From positions 1 through 45,465 of the forward strand of contig WJMD01000004.1 of the NCBI GenBank assembly GCA_014728125.1: a stretch of 45,465 bases of DNA. The letters are read 5' to 3'. This DNA is from Candidatus Effluviviaceae Genus V sp. Lineage in GTDB: Bacteria; Joyebacterota; Joyebacteria; Joyebacterales; Joyebacteraceae. Shown here piece by piece: positions 1 to 8,389 of this stretch (its first letter is position 1; every line of letters begins with the position of its first letter). A program made the position numbers and the translations under genes. The notes beneath the pieces are model-generated. The model was not told the DNA's origin. It worked only from the letters and a program-made list of their open reading frames with translations, and ran no database searches.

Positions 1-3000
1 CCGCGAGGTCGTCGATGACCAGGATGTTGGCCAGCGTCTCCTCGAGCACGAAGTCCTGTGTCTGCGTCGCGCCGTCCACCGTGATGCCCCGCGTCTCGGG
101 GATGTGGTGGTACGAGCGCACGAACATCGAGTAGTTGAAGTACGGAAGCTCAACGCTGTACGCGCCGCCCGCGAGCGTGTCGGACGTCACCTGCGTGTAG
201 AGCTCCCCCGTGTCGGCGCGGTACACCTTGATCGTCGCCTCGAGCGGCAGTCCCGTCCCGAGCTGCGTCACCGTGCCCGACACGATGCCGGAAGGCGCGC
301 TGTCCAGATAGAAGTCCACCACGTTCGCGCCGTACTGGACGAACACCTCCTCGACCAGCGTCAGGTAGCCGAACTTCGATACGTACACGTCGTAGTAGTC
401 GACCTCGAGGTCGCCGTCCACGGTGTACGTCCCGTCGCCCGCGCTCACCGTCTCGAACACAGGCTCAGCCGTCGCCGTGTCGGCGCCCGCTGCGTAGCCC
501 TTGATCGCAGCACCCGCGATCGGATCGCGGACCGCGCCGTTCACCGTGCCGGACAGCTGACCGTACACCACCTGCACCGTCACGTCCTCAAGGTAGATGT
601 CGAAGCCGCTCTTCGCCACGGCCGTCGAGATCGTCCCCGTCGACGTCGGTGTCACCAGCAGATCGACCGTCGTCGAACCGCCCGAGCTCGTCGACGCGTC
701 CACACCGCAGCCCGCGGCGTAGAGGTCGAAGCCCGTCTCGCTCGACGTGCCGGTGATCGTACCCTCGTAGTGCGGTGCCAGCATGCCGGTCAGGCCGATG
801 GACGGAACCGAAGCATCGACGTCGGCGGAACCGAACGTCGTGCCGCCCGTCACCGGGATCACGTCGTCGAACGCGTGGTAGCTCTCGCCCGACTCCTGTC
901 CGTAGATCGTCAGGTCCTCGCCGTACGGTGCGTTCACACTGAGCACCACATCGCCCGACGGTCCGGTCGTGCCGGAGATCGGGGAGACGCCCCAGCCGTC
1001 GATCTCGATGTAGCAGTTCTCCACCGGGTTCGACAGCGAGTCGAGCACCGTCACCGTGACATCGGTCGCCGTGTTGATCGGCACTGTCGGCGGGTCGATC
1101 GTGTAGGTCACCGGGACGATGACGTTCGCCGAACCCGAGTAGGGCTTGTAGTTGTGCTTCCCGACCCACACGTCCATCGCGCCGACATCCGTGGGCGGCG
1201 TCGAGATGGTGATGTCGGCATGGCCGGTGGCGTCCGTGTACTGCGTCTCGTAGAGCTGACCGTCCATGTAGAGACAGACCAGCGCGTTCTCGACGGCGGC
1301 GCGGCTTGCGTCGGTCACGTCGATCGAGAACGTGTCGCCGCCGATCGGGAAGGCGTCGTCGTACGAGGCGTAGAGATCCTGCGGCGGGTCGGTCCACGGA
1401 TCGAGAGCCGGGTCGCCGAAGACCGTGTAGGCCTCGTAGTAGTAGCGGGTCCTGCCGCCGCCCGAGTAGGCCTCGTAGACGGCCCAGAGGCCCTCGTTGA
1501 ACATGCCGCGGGCCCAGGTGTAGTCGTTGCCGAACCACGCGTCGTAGACGGCCCGTTCCATGATGTCGTCCTCGTCCCAGTAGGAGTAGGTCGAGGCGCC
1601 GAGGAAGAGCACGCCCCCGTAGGGCGCGAGTGTCCAGGTCTCGCCGAAGCAGCTGCTGTCGAACGAGCCCGTGAGACACGAGTACGACTGGACCATCGGA
1701 AGCATCTCGGCGTTCGTCAGGCCGTTGACGTCGGTGGCGTCCATCGGCGGACCGTCGGCCCACGAGTTCACCGAGCCGTGCCCGGAGTAGGTCAGCATAG
1801 AGATGCCGCCGTTGACGTCGTCGATGACCTGCTGCGTCGTGGCTCCGGAGTAGTAGTAGCGCTTGTTGGACGTGTAGCCGTCCGGCGTGAGCCACGTGTC
1901 GATCACGTAGTTGTGCGTGCCCTCGGAGACCGTGTGGTTATCGGTCGAGGCCATGAACGTGGCCTCCTTGATCCAGTCGGCCCCGCTCGAGAGCGCGAAG
2001 CGCGTGTAGTCGGTCGTCTTCTCGGTCAGGAGCGTGACCTCGGCCTCCGTGTCGCAGGAGAAGCGGCCGACGTAGATGTCGGGAAGCCAGTCGTCGCCGG
2101 CGTCCATGCAGCCGTAGTAGAGGTTGCTGGCCGAGCTCGAGGACGAGCCCGTCCACGCCGGGATCTGGCCCGTGTCGCCGACGAGCAGGACGAACGTGGG
2201 AGGCGTGTCCCAGTTCGTGTAGGCGTCCAGGATGTATGCCTGGATGTTCTCCTTCGTCGCGCCGCCCGGGATCTCGGAGGTCTTCACGACCGTCGTCTCG
2301 TAACCGAGACGGTGTCTGAGACCGGCGAGACTCTGGATCTCCTCGTAGTAGTCGTCGTAGACGACGATGATGTAGCCGATCGGAAGCGTCAGCGCGCGCG
2401 TCCGGAACTGGTCGGCGTTCACGAAGTGCTTCTGCGCGAAGACGTCGAAGTCGGGAGAAGCGTAGCGCTCGAGCCTGCGGCCGGTCTCGGCCCAGTCGCC
2501 GCCCTCGAAGTCGACCGCGACCTCGATGTCCGTGAGGTACCGCACAGCACCGGTCGCGGTATTGTACTGGACGGGGAAGATCTCGAGCTCGACGAAGCTG
2601 TGAGCGCGGATCGTGCCCGTCTCGCCGAGCGACGCGGGGACGTCCGGTGTGAAGGCATCGGCGGCGTAGACGGCTTCGTCGTACTGGAAGGCCGCCGCCT
2701 CACGCGCTCCCGGGACCTTCCTGACGGAGGGCTGGACCGGGATGATCGGAGCGTCGATCCCCAGGGCCTCGAGCGTCGTCTCCGCATACTCCACGCGGAC
2801 GATGCTCAGGCGGGGCGTCGCGCCCCAGGGGATCTCGATGTACTCACGGATCACCGGAAGCTCCGGCGAACCAGCGCGGATCGTTGAATAGTGGCCCGGA
2901 AGCGTCAGCTCCGCGAAGACGCCGCGGTCGGTCGCGACGGTCTCACTGACGAAGCCGGGAAGGTCGACGGACAGCCTGATACCCGAGGCATCCGAGGCGA

Positions 3001-3127
3001 GAAGCTCGACCTCGGGCTCCGCCATGGGGCCGGCCGTGCCCAGGTCGACCCACCGCGCCGACGCCGTGAGCGGCGCCGCGATGAGAACGACAAGGGCGAG
3101 GAAAACGAGTGTTCGCACGGATCTCAT
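1..3127 (-). CDS. gingipain-type C25 cysteine peptidase, secreted (3' end outside window)
   Basis: The reading frame starts at the ATG at 3127, behind GAGGAGG, and stays open to the window edge, so at least 1042 residues are encoded and the C-terminus is missing. Residues 1-24 form a signal peptide (MRSVRTLVFLALVVL...ASA). A propeptide-like region follows, then a C25 peptidase domain at about 250-590 with the catalytic pair: His450 in TYSGHGSVNSWAD and Cys484 in QSYSCLTGSF, both in the gingipain arrangement. After the domain end near FGDPALDPW come Ig-like and carboxypeptidase-regulatory-like repeats. By family knowledge this is an extracellular protease, in related phyla usually exported by type IX secretion; the sorting domain would lie in the missing part. 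It has its own promoter at 3244-3272. Family is firm; substrate unknown. Confidence 0.93.
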   Translation of the reverse strand, partial: MRSVRTLVFLALVVLIAAPLTASARWVDLGTAGPMAEPEVELLASDASGIRLSVDLPGFVSETVATDRGVFAELTLPGHYSTIRAGSPELPVIREYIEIPWGATPRLSIVRVEYAETTLEALGIDAPIIPVQPSVRKVPGAREAAAFQYDEAVYAADAFTPDVPASLGETGTIRAHSFVELEIFPVQYNTATGAVRYLTDIEVAVDFEGGDWAETGRRLERYASPDFDVFAQKHFVNADQFRTRALTLPIGYIIVVYDDYYEEIQSLAGLRHRLGYETTVVKTSEIPGGATKENIQAYILDAYTNWDTPPTFVLLVGDTGQIPAWTGSSSSSASNLYYGCMDAGDDWLPDIYVGRFSCDTEAEVTLLTEKTTDYTRFALSSGADWIKEATFMASTDNHTVSEGTHNYVIDTWLTPDGYTSNKRYYYSGATTQQVIDDVNGGISMLTYSGHGSVNSWADGPPMDATDVNGLTNAEMLPMVQSYSCLTGSFDSSCFGETWTLAPYGGVLFLGASTYSYWDEDDIMERAVYDAWFGNDYTWARGMFNEGLWAVYEAYSGGGRTRYYYEAYTVFGDPALDPWTDPPQDLYASYDDAFPIGGDTFSIDVTDASRAAVENALVCLYMDGQLYETQYTDATGHADITISTPPTDVGAMDVWVGKHNYKPYSGSANVIVPVTYTIDPPTVPINTATDVTVTVLDSLSNPVENCYIEIDGWGVSPISGTTGPSGDVVLSVNAPYGEDLTIYGQESGESYHAFDDVIPVTGGTTFGSADVDASVPSIGLTGMLAPHYEGTITGTSSETGFDLYAAGCGVDASTSSGGSTTVDLLVTPTSTGTISTAVAKSGFDIYLEDVTVQVVYGQLSGTVNGAVRDPIAGAAIKGYAAGADTATAEPVFETVSAGDGTYTVDGDLEVDYYDVYVSKFGYLTLVEEVFVQYGANVVDFYLDSAPSGIVSGTVTQLGTGLPLEATIKVYRADTGELYTQVTSDTLAGGAYSVELPYFNYSMFVRSYHHIPETRGITVDGATQTQDFVLEETLANILVIDDLA

Positions 3128-3243
3128 CCGTTCCTCCTCTCGTGGGAAAGGCAAATCCCCCCGTCGAACGGGGGAACTCACGTCACCCGTCTCTATAACA
3201 TCCCGCCATGTACGGGAACCGGCAACTCATTGTCTTTACACAG

Positions 3244-3272
3244 ATTATACCACATGGCCACCTGGCTCACAA
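3244..3272 (-). promoter_or_regulatory. sigma70-type promoter of the C25 peptidase
   Basis: On the minus strand the -35 is TTGTGA (3267-3272), the spacer is 17 bases and the -10 is a perfect TATAAT (3244-3249). Transcription would start near 3237, giving a leader of about 110 bases. It stands out as an AT-rich patch in GC-rich DNA. Confidence 0.75.
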
Positions 3273-3458
3273 GAACACCCTGACGCGGGACTCATCAGGC
3301 CGTCCGGGGGCGCCCGAATCTTCGCCCTGTTCGGTCCTCGGGGAACCCTCTTCGCTCAGACATCGGCCGCGCTTCGCGCGGCCTGAACTCGCTCGGGAGG
3401 GTACCCCGTCGGCCCGTCATGGAACCCGAACGTGGCGCCCCCGAACGGCCTGGACAAA

Positions 3459-3496
3459 GGGCCGCATCAGGGGCTCATTGCCCCGTGATGCGGCCC
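3459..3496 (-). terminator. hairpin behind the fumarase operon
   Basis: GGGCCGCATCA (3459-3469) pairs with TGATGCGGCCC (3486-3496). GGGG/CCCC extends the stem after one bulged G. On the minus strand it is followed by TTTGTCC, a short U-tract, about 70 bases after the fumarase beta stop. It may act on both strands. Confidence 0.6.
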
Positions 3497-3563
3497 TGTT
3501 GTACGTTCTGCGAGCCTCTTATCGTCCACCGCCACCCCGTGCCCGCGCCCGCTGAGTGTTCAT

Positions 3564-4157
3564 TCAATCCTGCTTCTTCCCGACCAGCCTCTCGTAGTTG
3601 CCGCGCGACTCCCTCTCGATCTCGTCGTGCAGCGACCGGCCGTGCGCGTCCATCGTCACGATGGCCGGGAAATCCTCGACCCTGATGACCCACATGGCCT
3701 CGGGCGCCCCGAACTCATCGAGCTTGTGAACATCCGTCACCTCGACGACCGACTGCGCCAGGATCGTCGCCAATCCACCGATGGCCGTAAGATAGACGCA
3801 TCCGAACTTCTCGCACGCTTCCTGCGTCCTCTCGCCCATGCCGCCCTTCCCGATGACGCCGCGCACATTGTACTTCTCGATGACGTCGGCCTCGTAGGGT
3901 TCGTCGCGGATGCTGGTCGTCGGTCCGGCGGCCACGAACTCCCACCTCCCCTCGTCGTTCTGCTTCACGACGGGGCCGCAGTGGTAGATCATGCTGTTCT
4001 CGAGGATCTCCTTCACCTCGGGACCGTCCGTATCGACCAGGTACTTGTGCGCCGCATCCCGGGCAGTGATCATCACGCCCGTGATCGACACCTCGTCCCC
4101 GGCCTTGAGCGTGCGGATGTCCTCCTCGGAGACCGGGAGCGTGATCTTAGTCGCCAT
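3564..4157 (-). CDS. fumB: fumarate hydratase class I, beta subunit
   Basis: A 197-residue protein matching the C-terminal (beta) half of Fe-S class I fumarase / L(+)-tartrate dehydratase. Family landmarks are the start MATKITLPVSEEDIRTLKAGD, then ISGVMITARD-like ITGVMITARDAAHK, the glycine-rich VIGKGGMG and the late ALWVIRVEDFP-like MWVIRVEDFPAIV. It completes the active site for the reversible hydration of fumarate to malate together with the alpha subunit. Its ATG lies inside the last codons of the alpha gene (11-base overlap) behind GAGGAGG, so the two are translationally coupled. Length is normal for the split form. A tartrate dehydratase role cannot be excluded from sequence, but fumarase is more likely without a tartrate context. 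Confidence 0.9.
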   Translation of the reverse strand: MATKITLPVSEEDIRTLKAGDEVSITGVMITARDAAHKYLVDTDGPEVKEILENSMIYHCGPVVKQNDEGRWEFVAAGPTTSIRDEPYEADVIEKYNVRGVIGKGGMGERTQEACEKFGCVYLTAIGGLATILAQSVVEVTDVHKLDEFGAPEAMWVIRVEDFPAIVTMDAHGRSLHDEIERESRGNYERLVGKKQD

Positions 4158-5025
4158 AGGTGACCTCCTCCCCCGAGATGGTCATCGCGGCCTTGCGATA
4201 GGCCCAGCACACATAGCTGACGGAGACGAAGTAGCATGCCGGCGCCCTGTGCAGCTTGCAGGTCTTGACCCCGAGCACCGTCGTCTTGCCGCCCAGTCCC
4301 ATCGGACCGACGCCGAGTTCGTTGAGTTCCTTCGTGAGCTGCTCCTCGAGTTCGGCCAGCTGCGGATCCGGGTTCGTGTCGTCGAGATCCCTCAGGAACT
4401 GCTTCTTGGACCAGCAGAACGAGGTGCAGCGGTCGCCGCCGATGCAGACGCCGATGGCGCCCGGTGCGCACCCCTTGCCCTGTGCGTTGTACACGGCGTC
4501 GATGACGCAGCGCCTGACGCCCTCCATGTCGCGTCCGGCTCCCAGCGAGCCGTCCGGCAGCTTGTACTGGGCGCCGACGTTCTCGGAACCGCCGCCCTTC
4601 AGGAGGAGCCTCACACGCATCCCTGCCTCGTCCCTATGTGTGAACTCGATGTGAGGAGCCTCGATGCCGACGTTGGTGCCGGAGTTCTTGCCGGTGACGG
4701 GATCGACGGCGTTCGGTCTGAGATAGTAGAGTTCCGTCGCCTGCTTTGCCGCCTCGCGGGCGGCCTCCTCGATCTCGCACGCCGTGAAATCGGGGCCGTA
4801 CTCGATGAAGAAGAGGAGCGAGCCGGTATCCTGACAGATCGGCGTCGAGTTTTCGCTCGCCTTCTTCGCGTTCTCGAGCATCAGCCTGAGCGTCGCGGCG
4901 CCCGATGTCCCCTCGCCCTCGGCCTCGGCGGCCTTCTCCATGGCGCGCTGCACGTCGGGCGGAAGCGTCGTCGACGCCCGCCTGATCAGCTCGAGGAAAT
5001 GCTCGGTCAGCTTCGCCTTGTCCAT
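4147..5025 (-). CDS. fumA: fumarate hydratase class I, alpha subunit
   Basis: A 292-residue Fe-S hydro-lyase alpha subunit. The three cysteines expected to ligate the catalytic [4Fe-4S] cluster are visible: Cys64 in PICQDTG, Cys186 in KGCAPGAIGV and Cys273 in VSYVCWAYRK. SGTNVG and the glycine-rich GGGSENVG are also present. It catalyses fumarate/malate interconversion in the TCA cycle (oxidative or reductive) and, by family knowledge, is oxygen-sensitive, which suits an anaerobic or microaerobic cell with a hydrogenase. It is the first gene of a two-gene operon with its own promoter and leader hairpin. SD GGAGGGAGG precedes the ATG at 5025. Confidence 0.92.
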   Translation of the reverse strand: MDKAKLTEHFLELIRRASTTLPPDVQRAMEKAAEAEGEGTSGAATLRLMLENAKKASENSTPICQDTGSLLFFIEYGPDFTACEIEEAAREAAKQATELYYLRPNAVDPVTGKNSGTNVGIEAPHIEFTHRDEAGMRVRLLLKGGGSENVGAQYKLPDGSLGAGRDMEGVRRCVIDAVYNAQGKGCAPGAIGVCIGGDRCTSFCWSKKQFLRDLDDTNPDPQLAELEEQLTKELNELGVGPMGLGGKTTVLGVKTCKLHRAPACYFVSVSYVCWAYRKAAMTISGEEVTYGD

Positions 5026-5051
5026 GGACCTCCCTCCTGAACGAAGAACAA

Positions 5052-5070
5052 GCCCGACGGAACGTCGGGC
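5052..5070 (-). promoter_or_regulatory. leader hairpin of the fumarase operon, possible attenuator
   Basis: GCCCGACG-TTC-CGTCGGGC forms a perfect 8-bp stem in the 5' leader. On the minus strand it is followed by TTGTTCTTCGT and then the SD of the alpha gene, so it resembles a weak intrinsic terminator between promoter and start codon. Confidence 0.5.
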
Positions 5071-5087
5071 GTTCGCGAACGGTTACG

Positions 5088-5116
5088 ATTCTACCGGGCC
5101 GGAAGGGCGGTGTCAA
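5088..5116 (-). promoter_or_regulatory. promoter of the fumarase operon
   Basis: On the minus strand the -35 is TTGACA (5111-5116), the spacer 17 bases and the -10 TAGAAT (5088-5093). This is one of the best promoters in the window. Transcription would start near 5081, giving a leader of about 56 bases that contains the hairpin at 5052-5070. Confidence 0.78.
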
Positions 5117-5134
5117 AGTCCGTTGAGCGGGCGC

Positions 5135-6562
5135 TCAGGCGCCGCGGCGCTCGAGAGCGCGGCGCACTCCCCGCATCCTGCGCTCGAGTTCGAACCTGGC
5201 GTCCCTGACCGCGGCCTCTCCCGCCCGGGCCTCCACGCGGTCGCGCAGGACCCGCGCAGCTCCAGCGTACCGATCGTCGTCCGAGAGATCGCGCTGTTCG
5301 CCGGGATCGGCGGCGAGGTCGTACAGCTCCTCGCGGTCGGTTCCCCGCCAGGAGATGAGCTTGAGTTCCTTCTCACGTGCGCTCAGCACGATGTCGAACT
5401 CCGCCAGGTGTTCCCGCGGGAAGGGCGTCGTCAACCCCCAGAGCGACTCGGTCACAGCGGGTCCTCCCGGCGTCGAGGCAAGCAGCCCGCTCCCCCCGTC
5501 AACGCCCGCCAGACCGAGCATCGTCGCGGCGAGCGAGCCGTGCGAGACCCAATCGTCGACCGTGCCCGTTCGGACGTCCGGTCCAGCCATCACGAGCGGC
5601 ACGCGCACCACCTCTTCGTACAGGGAGAAGGGGGCGTGCCCGATGCGGCCGTGTTCGAAGAACTCCTCGCCGTGATCCGAGGTGACCACGGCGACCGTGT
5701 CGCCGCGCCCGAGCGTTGCATCGAAGAGCGACCCGAGCCAGCGGTCGGTGTAGGCGACCGAGGCGTCGTAGAACCCCTCGAGGATGCGCCGGTCCTCGTT
5801 CGAGTGTTCCACGTTCAGCGGCCCGGCGCTCGCCTCCGACGCGAGGATGAGCCTGGTCCATCGCGCGAGGTAGCGGTAGCGCTCCCACCTGAGCGCAAGT
5901 CGCGCGGCGCCGCTTTGCGCGCCGAGGACGCGCTCTCGGTCCTCTGGCTCGGAGTAGTAGTACCCGTGGAGATCCATGTAGTGAAGCCAGAGGAAGTACG
6001 GTCGCTCCAGCTGTTCGATGAGGGCGAGGGCGCGTCGGGTCACCGTCTCGCCACGCGAGGCGCCGTGAAGCGACGGGTTGCCGTCGCGGAAGGCCGACCG
6101 CACGTTGTTCCACGCCGCCTTGCAGCGCCGGAGCCCGGCAGTGAGGTCGCTGCCGAGCACGCGCTCGAGGTTCGATATCCGCGTTCTCCTGCCGCTCCCC
6201 GCGGCCGAGAAATCGTCGAAGATGTCGAAGCCTCGATGGTACGAGTAGTAGCGGGACAGGTAGGGGTTGGAGGAGACGACGGCGGCGGTGCTGTATCCTG
6301 ACGCCCGCAGCCGCTCGACGACCGTCGGCCCGCCGCTCCTCAGCCCGATCCGCTTCCCGTTGTCGAGCGGACCGCCTCCGCGGAAGATCACCGGAAAGGA
6401 GAAATAGGTCGGCACCCCGGAGGCGACGGCGCCGGTGAAGGTCAGACCCTTCTCCGCGAGCCCGTCGAGGTTCGGTGTCAGCTCGCCGCCCGAGACCATC
6501 CGACCGAGCCTGTCGGCCCGCATCGTGTCGAGTGTGACGAGGATGATGTTGGGTCGTGACAC
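5135..6562 (-). CDS. sulfatase-like hydrolase (alkaline phosphatase superfamily)
   Basis: A 475-residue protein of the sulfatase fold. Metal-binding signatures are present: Asp12 in NIILVTLDTMRADRLG, the LHYMDLHGYY segment near 194-202, and Asp296-His297 in TSDHGEEFFEHG. The sulfatase nucleophile motif (C/S)xPxR is absent: the aligned stretch reads G49-V-P-T-Y. A formylglycine sulfatase mechanism is therefore unlikely; phosphoglycerol transfer or another phosphoester/sulfoester role on envelope glycans is possible. No signal peptide or membrane anchor is seen. It starts with GTG at 6562 behind GGGGG, 56 bases after the ribbon-helix-helix gene, as the last gene of the run starting at 12402. 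Its stop codon lies in a small TGAGC/GCTCA hairpin (5124-5137). Confidence 0.8.
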   Translation of the reverse strand: MSRPNIILVTLDTMRADRLGRMVSGGELTPNLDGLAEKGLTFTGAVASGVPTYFSFPVIFRGGGPLDNGKRIGLRSGGPTVVERLRASGYSTAAVVSSNPYLSRYYSYHRGFDIFDDFSAAGSGRRTRISNLERVLGSDLTAGLRRCKAAWNNVRSAFRDGNPSLHGASRGETVTRRALALIEQLERPYFLWLHYMDLHGYYYSEPEDRERVLGAQSGAARLALRWERYRYLARWTRLILASEASAGPLNVEHSNEDRRILEGFYDASVAYTDRWLGSLFDATLGRGDTVAVVTSDHGEEFFEHGRIGHAPFSLYEEVVRVPLVMAGPDVRTGTVDDWVSHGSLAATMLGLAGVDGGSGLLASTPGGPAVTESLWGLTTPFPREHLAEFDIVLSAREKELKLISWRGTDREELYDLAADPGEQRDLSDDDRYAGAARVLRDRVEARAGEAAVRDARFELERRMRGVRRALERRGA

Positions 6563-6618
6563 GCGTCCCCCCGAAAGGGCGGTTTCTCCCCGCGGCGTCG
6601 CGGAGCACAGGTCGGCCG

Positions 6619-6837
6619 CTACATGTACCCCAGGTCGGCGAGCCGCTCCTTCATCTCGGCCTTCTCAGCCTCGGAAAGCTCGCGCTCTGTGTCGTCACTT
6701 TCGTCGGCCCGGCCGGAGACCAGCAGCCCGAGCGCGTGCGAGACCAGCTCGTCGACCGAGGCGAACCCCAGCCGTTCGAGCTCCTGCTCGAGAGCGCTGT
6801 AGGTCTCCTCAGGTATCTCAACGGTCCTTGTTGCCAC
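6619..6837 (-). CDS. small ribbon-helix-helix-like protein
   Basis: A 72-residue protein starting at GTG 6837, one base after the flippase stop and 7 bases after GGGGGAGG; a longer frame from 6882 would overlap the flippase and lacks an SD. The N-terminus (VATRTVEIPEETYSALEQEL) resembles the beta strand plus helix of CopG/Arc-type ribbon-helix-helix proteins, followed by a second helix. The acidic C-terminus ends in ERLADLGYM, a tail like those I know at the C-termini of many sulfatase-family proteins; the sulfatase encoded next lacks it. It could be an operon regulator or a partner of the sulfatase. No toxin gene is beside it. Confidence 0.6.
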   Translation of the reverse strand: MATRTVEIPEETYSALEQELERLGFASVDELVSHALGLLVSGRADESDDTERELSEAEKAEMKERLADLGYM

Positions 6838-6838
6838 G

Positions 6839-8389
6839 TTATCGCCTCCCCCGGATACGCGCGAAACGTGCCGCCAGTGCATCGAGGATCATCCTGTCCT
6901 CCTCGCTGATCCCGAGGAGCCATGTCAACGCGCCGACCAGGCCGGCGGAACCGATGAGCGTCAGCACGGACCCGACGAGGTTCCTCGGGACATCGACGTA
7001 GCGGCGGACGAGGAAGGCGACGACCAGGACGACCGCCGCCGTCGCAAGCACCTTCCAGGTCGCTCTGCCGTAGGGCGAGACGCCCAGCAGAACGCGAACC
7101 TCGATGATCCGGGCGATGTTGACCAGGACGAAGGCCGTGCCGGTCGCCAGTCCCGAGCCCGCGATGCCCATTCTCGGCACGAGCACCATATTGAGCCCGA
7201 TGCTCAGTGCGGCCATCGCCAGCGTGTTCCAGACATTGTAGCGCTGGTGGCCGGTCATCGCCAGGCAGAGCCCGACGGACCCCGCGCTCGCTCCGAAGGT
7301 CATGCCGGTCGCGAGGAACGCGAGCGCCGGATAGCCGCTGACGAACTCGTCACCGAAGACCGAGAGCGTCGCGTCCCCGCCCGCTAGGATCCAGGCGTAG
7401 ATCGCGAGCGTCGGGATCATGATCCAGCGCGTCACAGAGCGGAAGAGCGACCGGAGCAGGTCCTGCCGCCCGCGGTGATAGACGTCCGCGATCACGGACG
7501 AGAAAATCGCGTTGAACGAGAGCAGCACGAAGGTCGTGAGCCCCGCGATGAGCGCCGCGACGTTGTAGATGCCGACGGCCGCTGACGGAAGATAGAAGCC
7601 GAGTATGAGACGGTCACCGCGCTGCATGCCGAACGCCATGGCCGCGTCGGCCAGCATCGCGCTCGAGTAGACTACGAACTCGCGGGCCGGGACCTCCCCG
7701 CGTCCGACGTCGGCTCTGAAGAGTCCCGCCGGGTTCCTCCTGACGTACCCGATGAGCACCGACGCGGCGAACGAGCTCGCTACGATGGCAGCCCCGATGA
7801 TGCCCTTGAGCTCCCACCCTACGAGATAGAAACCGAGAAACGCGACGAGCCGCATGACGCGATACGAGATGTCGCTTCCCAGCACGTCGCGTTTGACGTC
7901 CTTGAGGCCCCGCATGGCACCCGAGAGGATCTTCATGACCGTGAACGGCACGAGCATGAAGGAGATCCAGACGAGCGCGTCGACGAGCCGCGGCTCCTTG
8001 AAGAAGTCGAGCGCCAGCGGCCTCCTCAGCAGGATGATCGCGACGACGCCGGCCGCCGCCGCACCCACGCCGATCCGGAGCGCGAGGAGCAGTGTTCGAC
8101 GCGCCGCGCCCGGACGGCCTCCGGCGACGTACATCGAGATGTAGCGAATGAGGCTGCCTTCGAACCCGAAGGTCGTGACGATGGCGAAGGCCTGGATCGT
8201 CGTCCACGCGAGGACGAAGACGCCGAGGAGATCGGCGCCCAGGAGATTGGCGATGACGGCCTGCGATGCGAAGCCGAAGACGAGCCCGAAGACCTTGCCC
8301 GAGAAGGCGAAGCCCGCCTCCTTCGAGACCTTCGAGAGGTATCCCCGGTACTCGGCCCTCCCGGCATCGTCGGCGCCGCGCAGTTCCAT
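6839..8389 (-). CDS. polysaccharide flippase (Wzx/MVF family)
   Basis: A 516-residue integral membrane protein with about 14 hydrophobic segments and the polysaccharide-transporter start KVSKEAGFAFSGKVFGLVFG, as in Wzx-like lipid-linked oligosaccharide flippases of the MOP superfamily. It would flip undecaprenyl-linked glycans across the inner membrane. ATG 8389 overlaps the stop of the upstream acyltransferase by one base (TGATG), and the ribbon-helix-helix gene follows after one base, so it sits in a tightly coupled envelope-assembly operon. A second, diverged flippase lies at 23451-24821. Confidence 0.88.
   Translation of the reverse strand: MELRGADDAGRAEYRGYLSKVSKEAGFAFSGKVFGLVFGFASQAVIANLLGADLLGVFVLAWTTIQAFAIVTTFGFEGSLIRYISMYVAGGRPGAARRTLLLALRIGVGAAAAGVVAIILLRRPLALDFFKEPRLVDALVWISFMLVPFTVMKILSGAMRGLKDVKRDVLGSDISYRVMRLVAFLGFYLVGWELKGIIGAAIVASSFAASVLIGYVRRNPAGLFRADVGRGEVPAREFVVYSSAMLADAAMAFGMQRGDRLILGFYLPSAAVGIYNVAALIAGLTTFVLLSFNAIFSSVIADVYHRGRQDLLRSLFRSVTRWIMIPTLAIYAWILAGGDATLSVFGDEFVSGYPALAFLATGMTFGASAGSVGLCLAMTGHQRYNVWNTLAMAALSIGLNMVLVPRMGIAGSGLATGTAFVLVNIARIIEVRVLLGVSPYGRATWKVLATAAVVLVVAFLVRRYVDVPRNLVGSVLTLIGSAGLVGALTWLLGISEEDRMILDALAARFARIRGRR

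Larger units (their letters stand above)
3128..3563. other. 436-base intergenic region
   Basis: This is the only gap above 300 bases. It holds the promoter of the C25 peptidase, a GGCCGCGC-TTC-GCGCGGCC hairpin at 3365-3383, and the terminator-like hairpin at 3459-3496 behind the fumarase genes. The open frames in it are short, GC-driven and lack ribosome binding sites, so I see no gene. Confidence 0.7.

Noticed and set aside
104-2887. Long plus-strand open frame of 927 codons
   Set aside because: Arg/Val-rich shadow antisense to the C25 peptidase, whose motifs and signal peptide are unmistakable. It has no SD and no domain.
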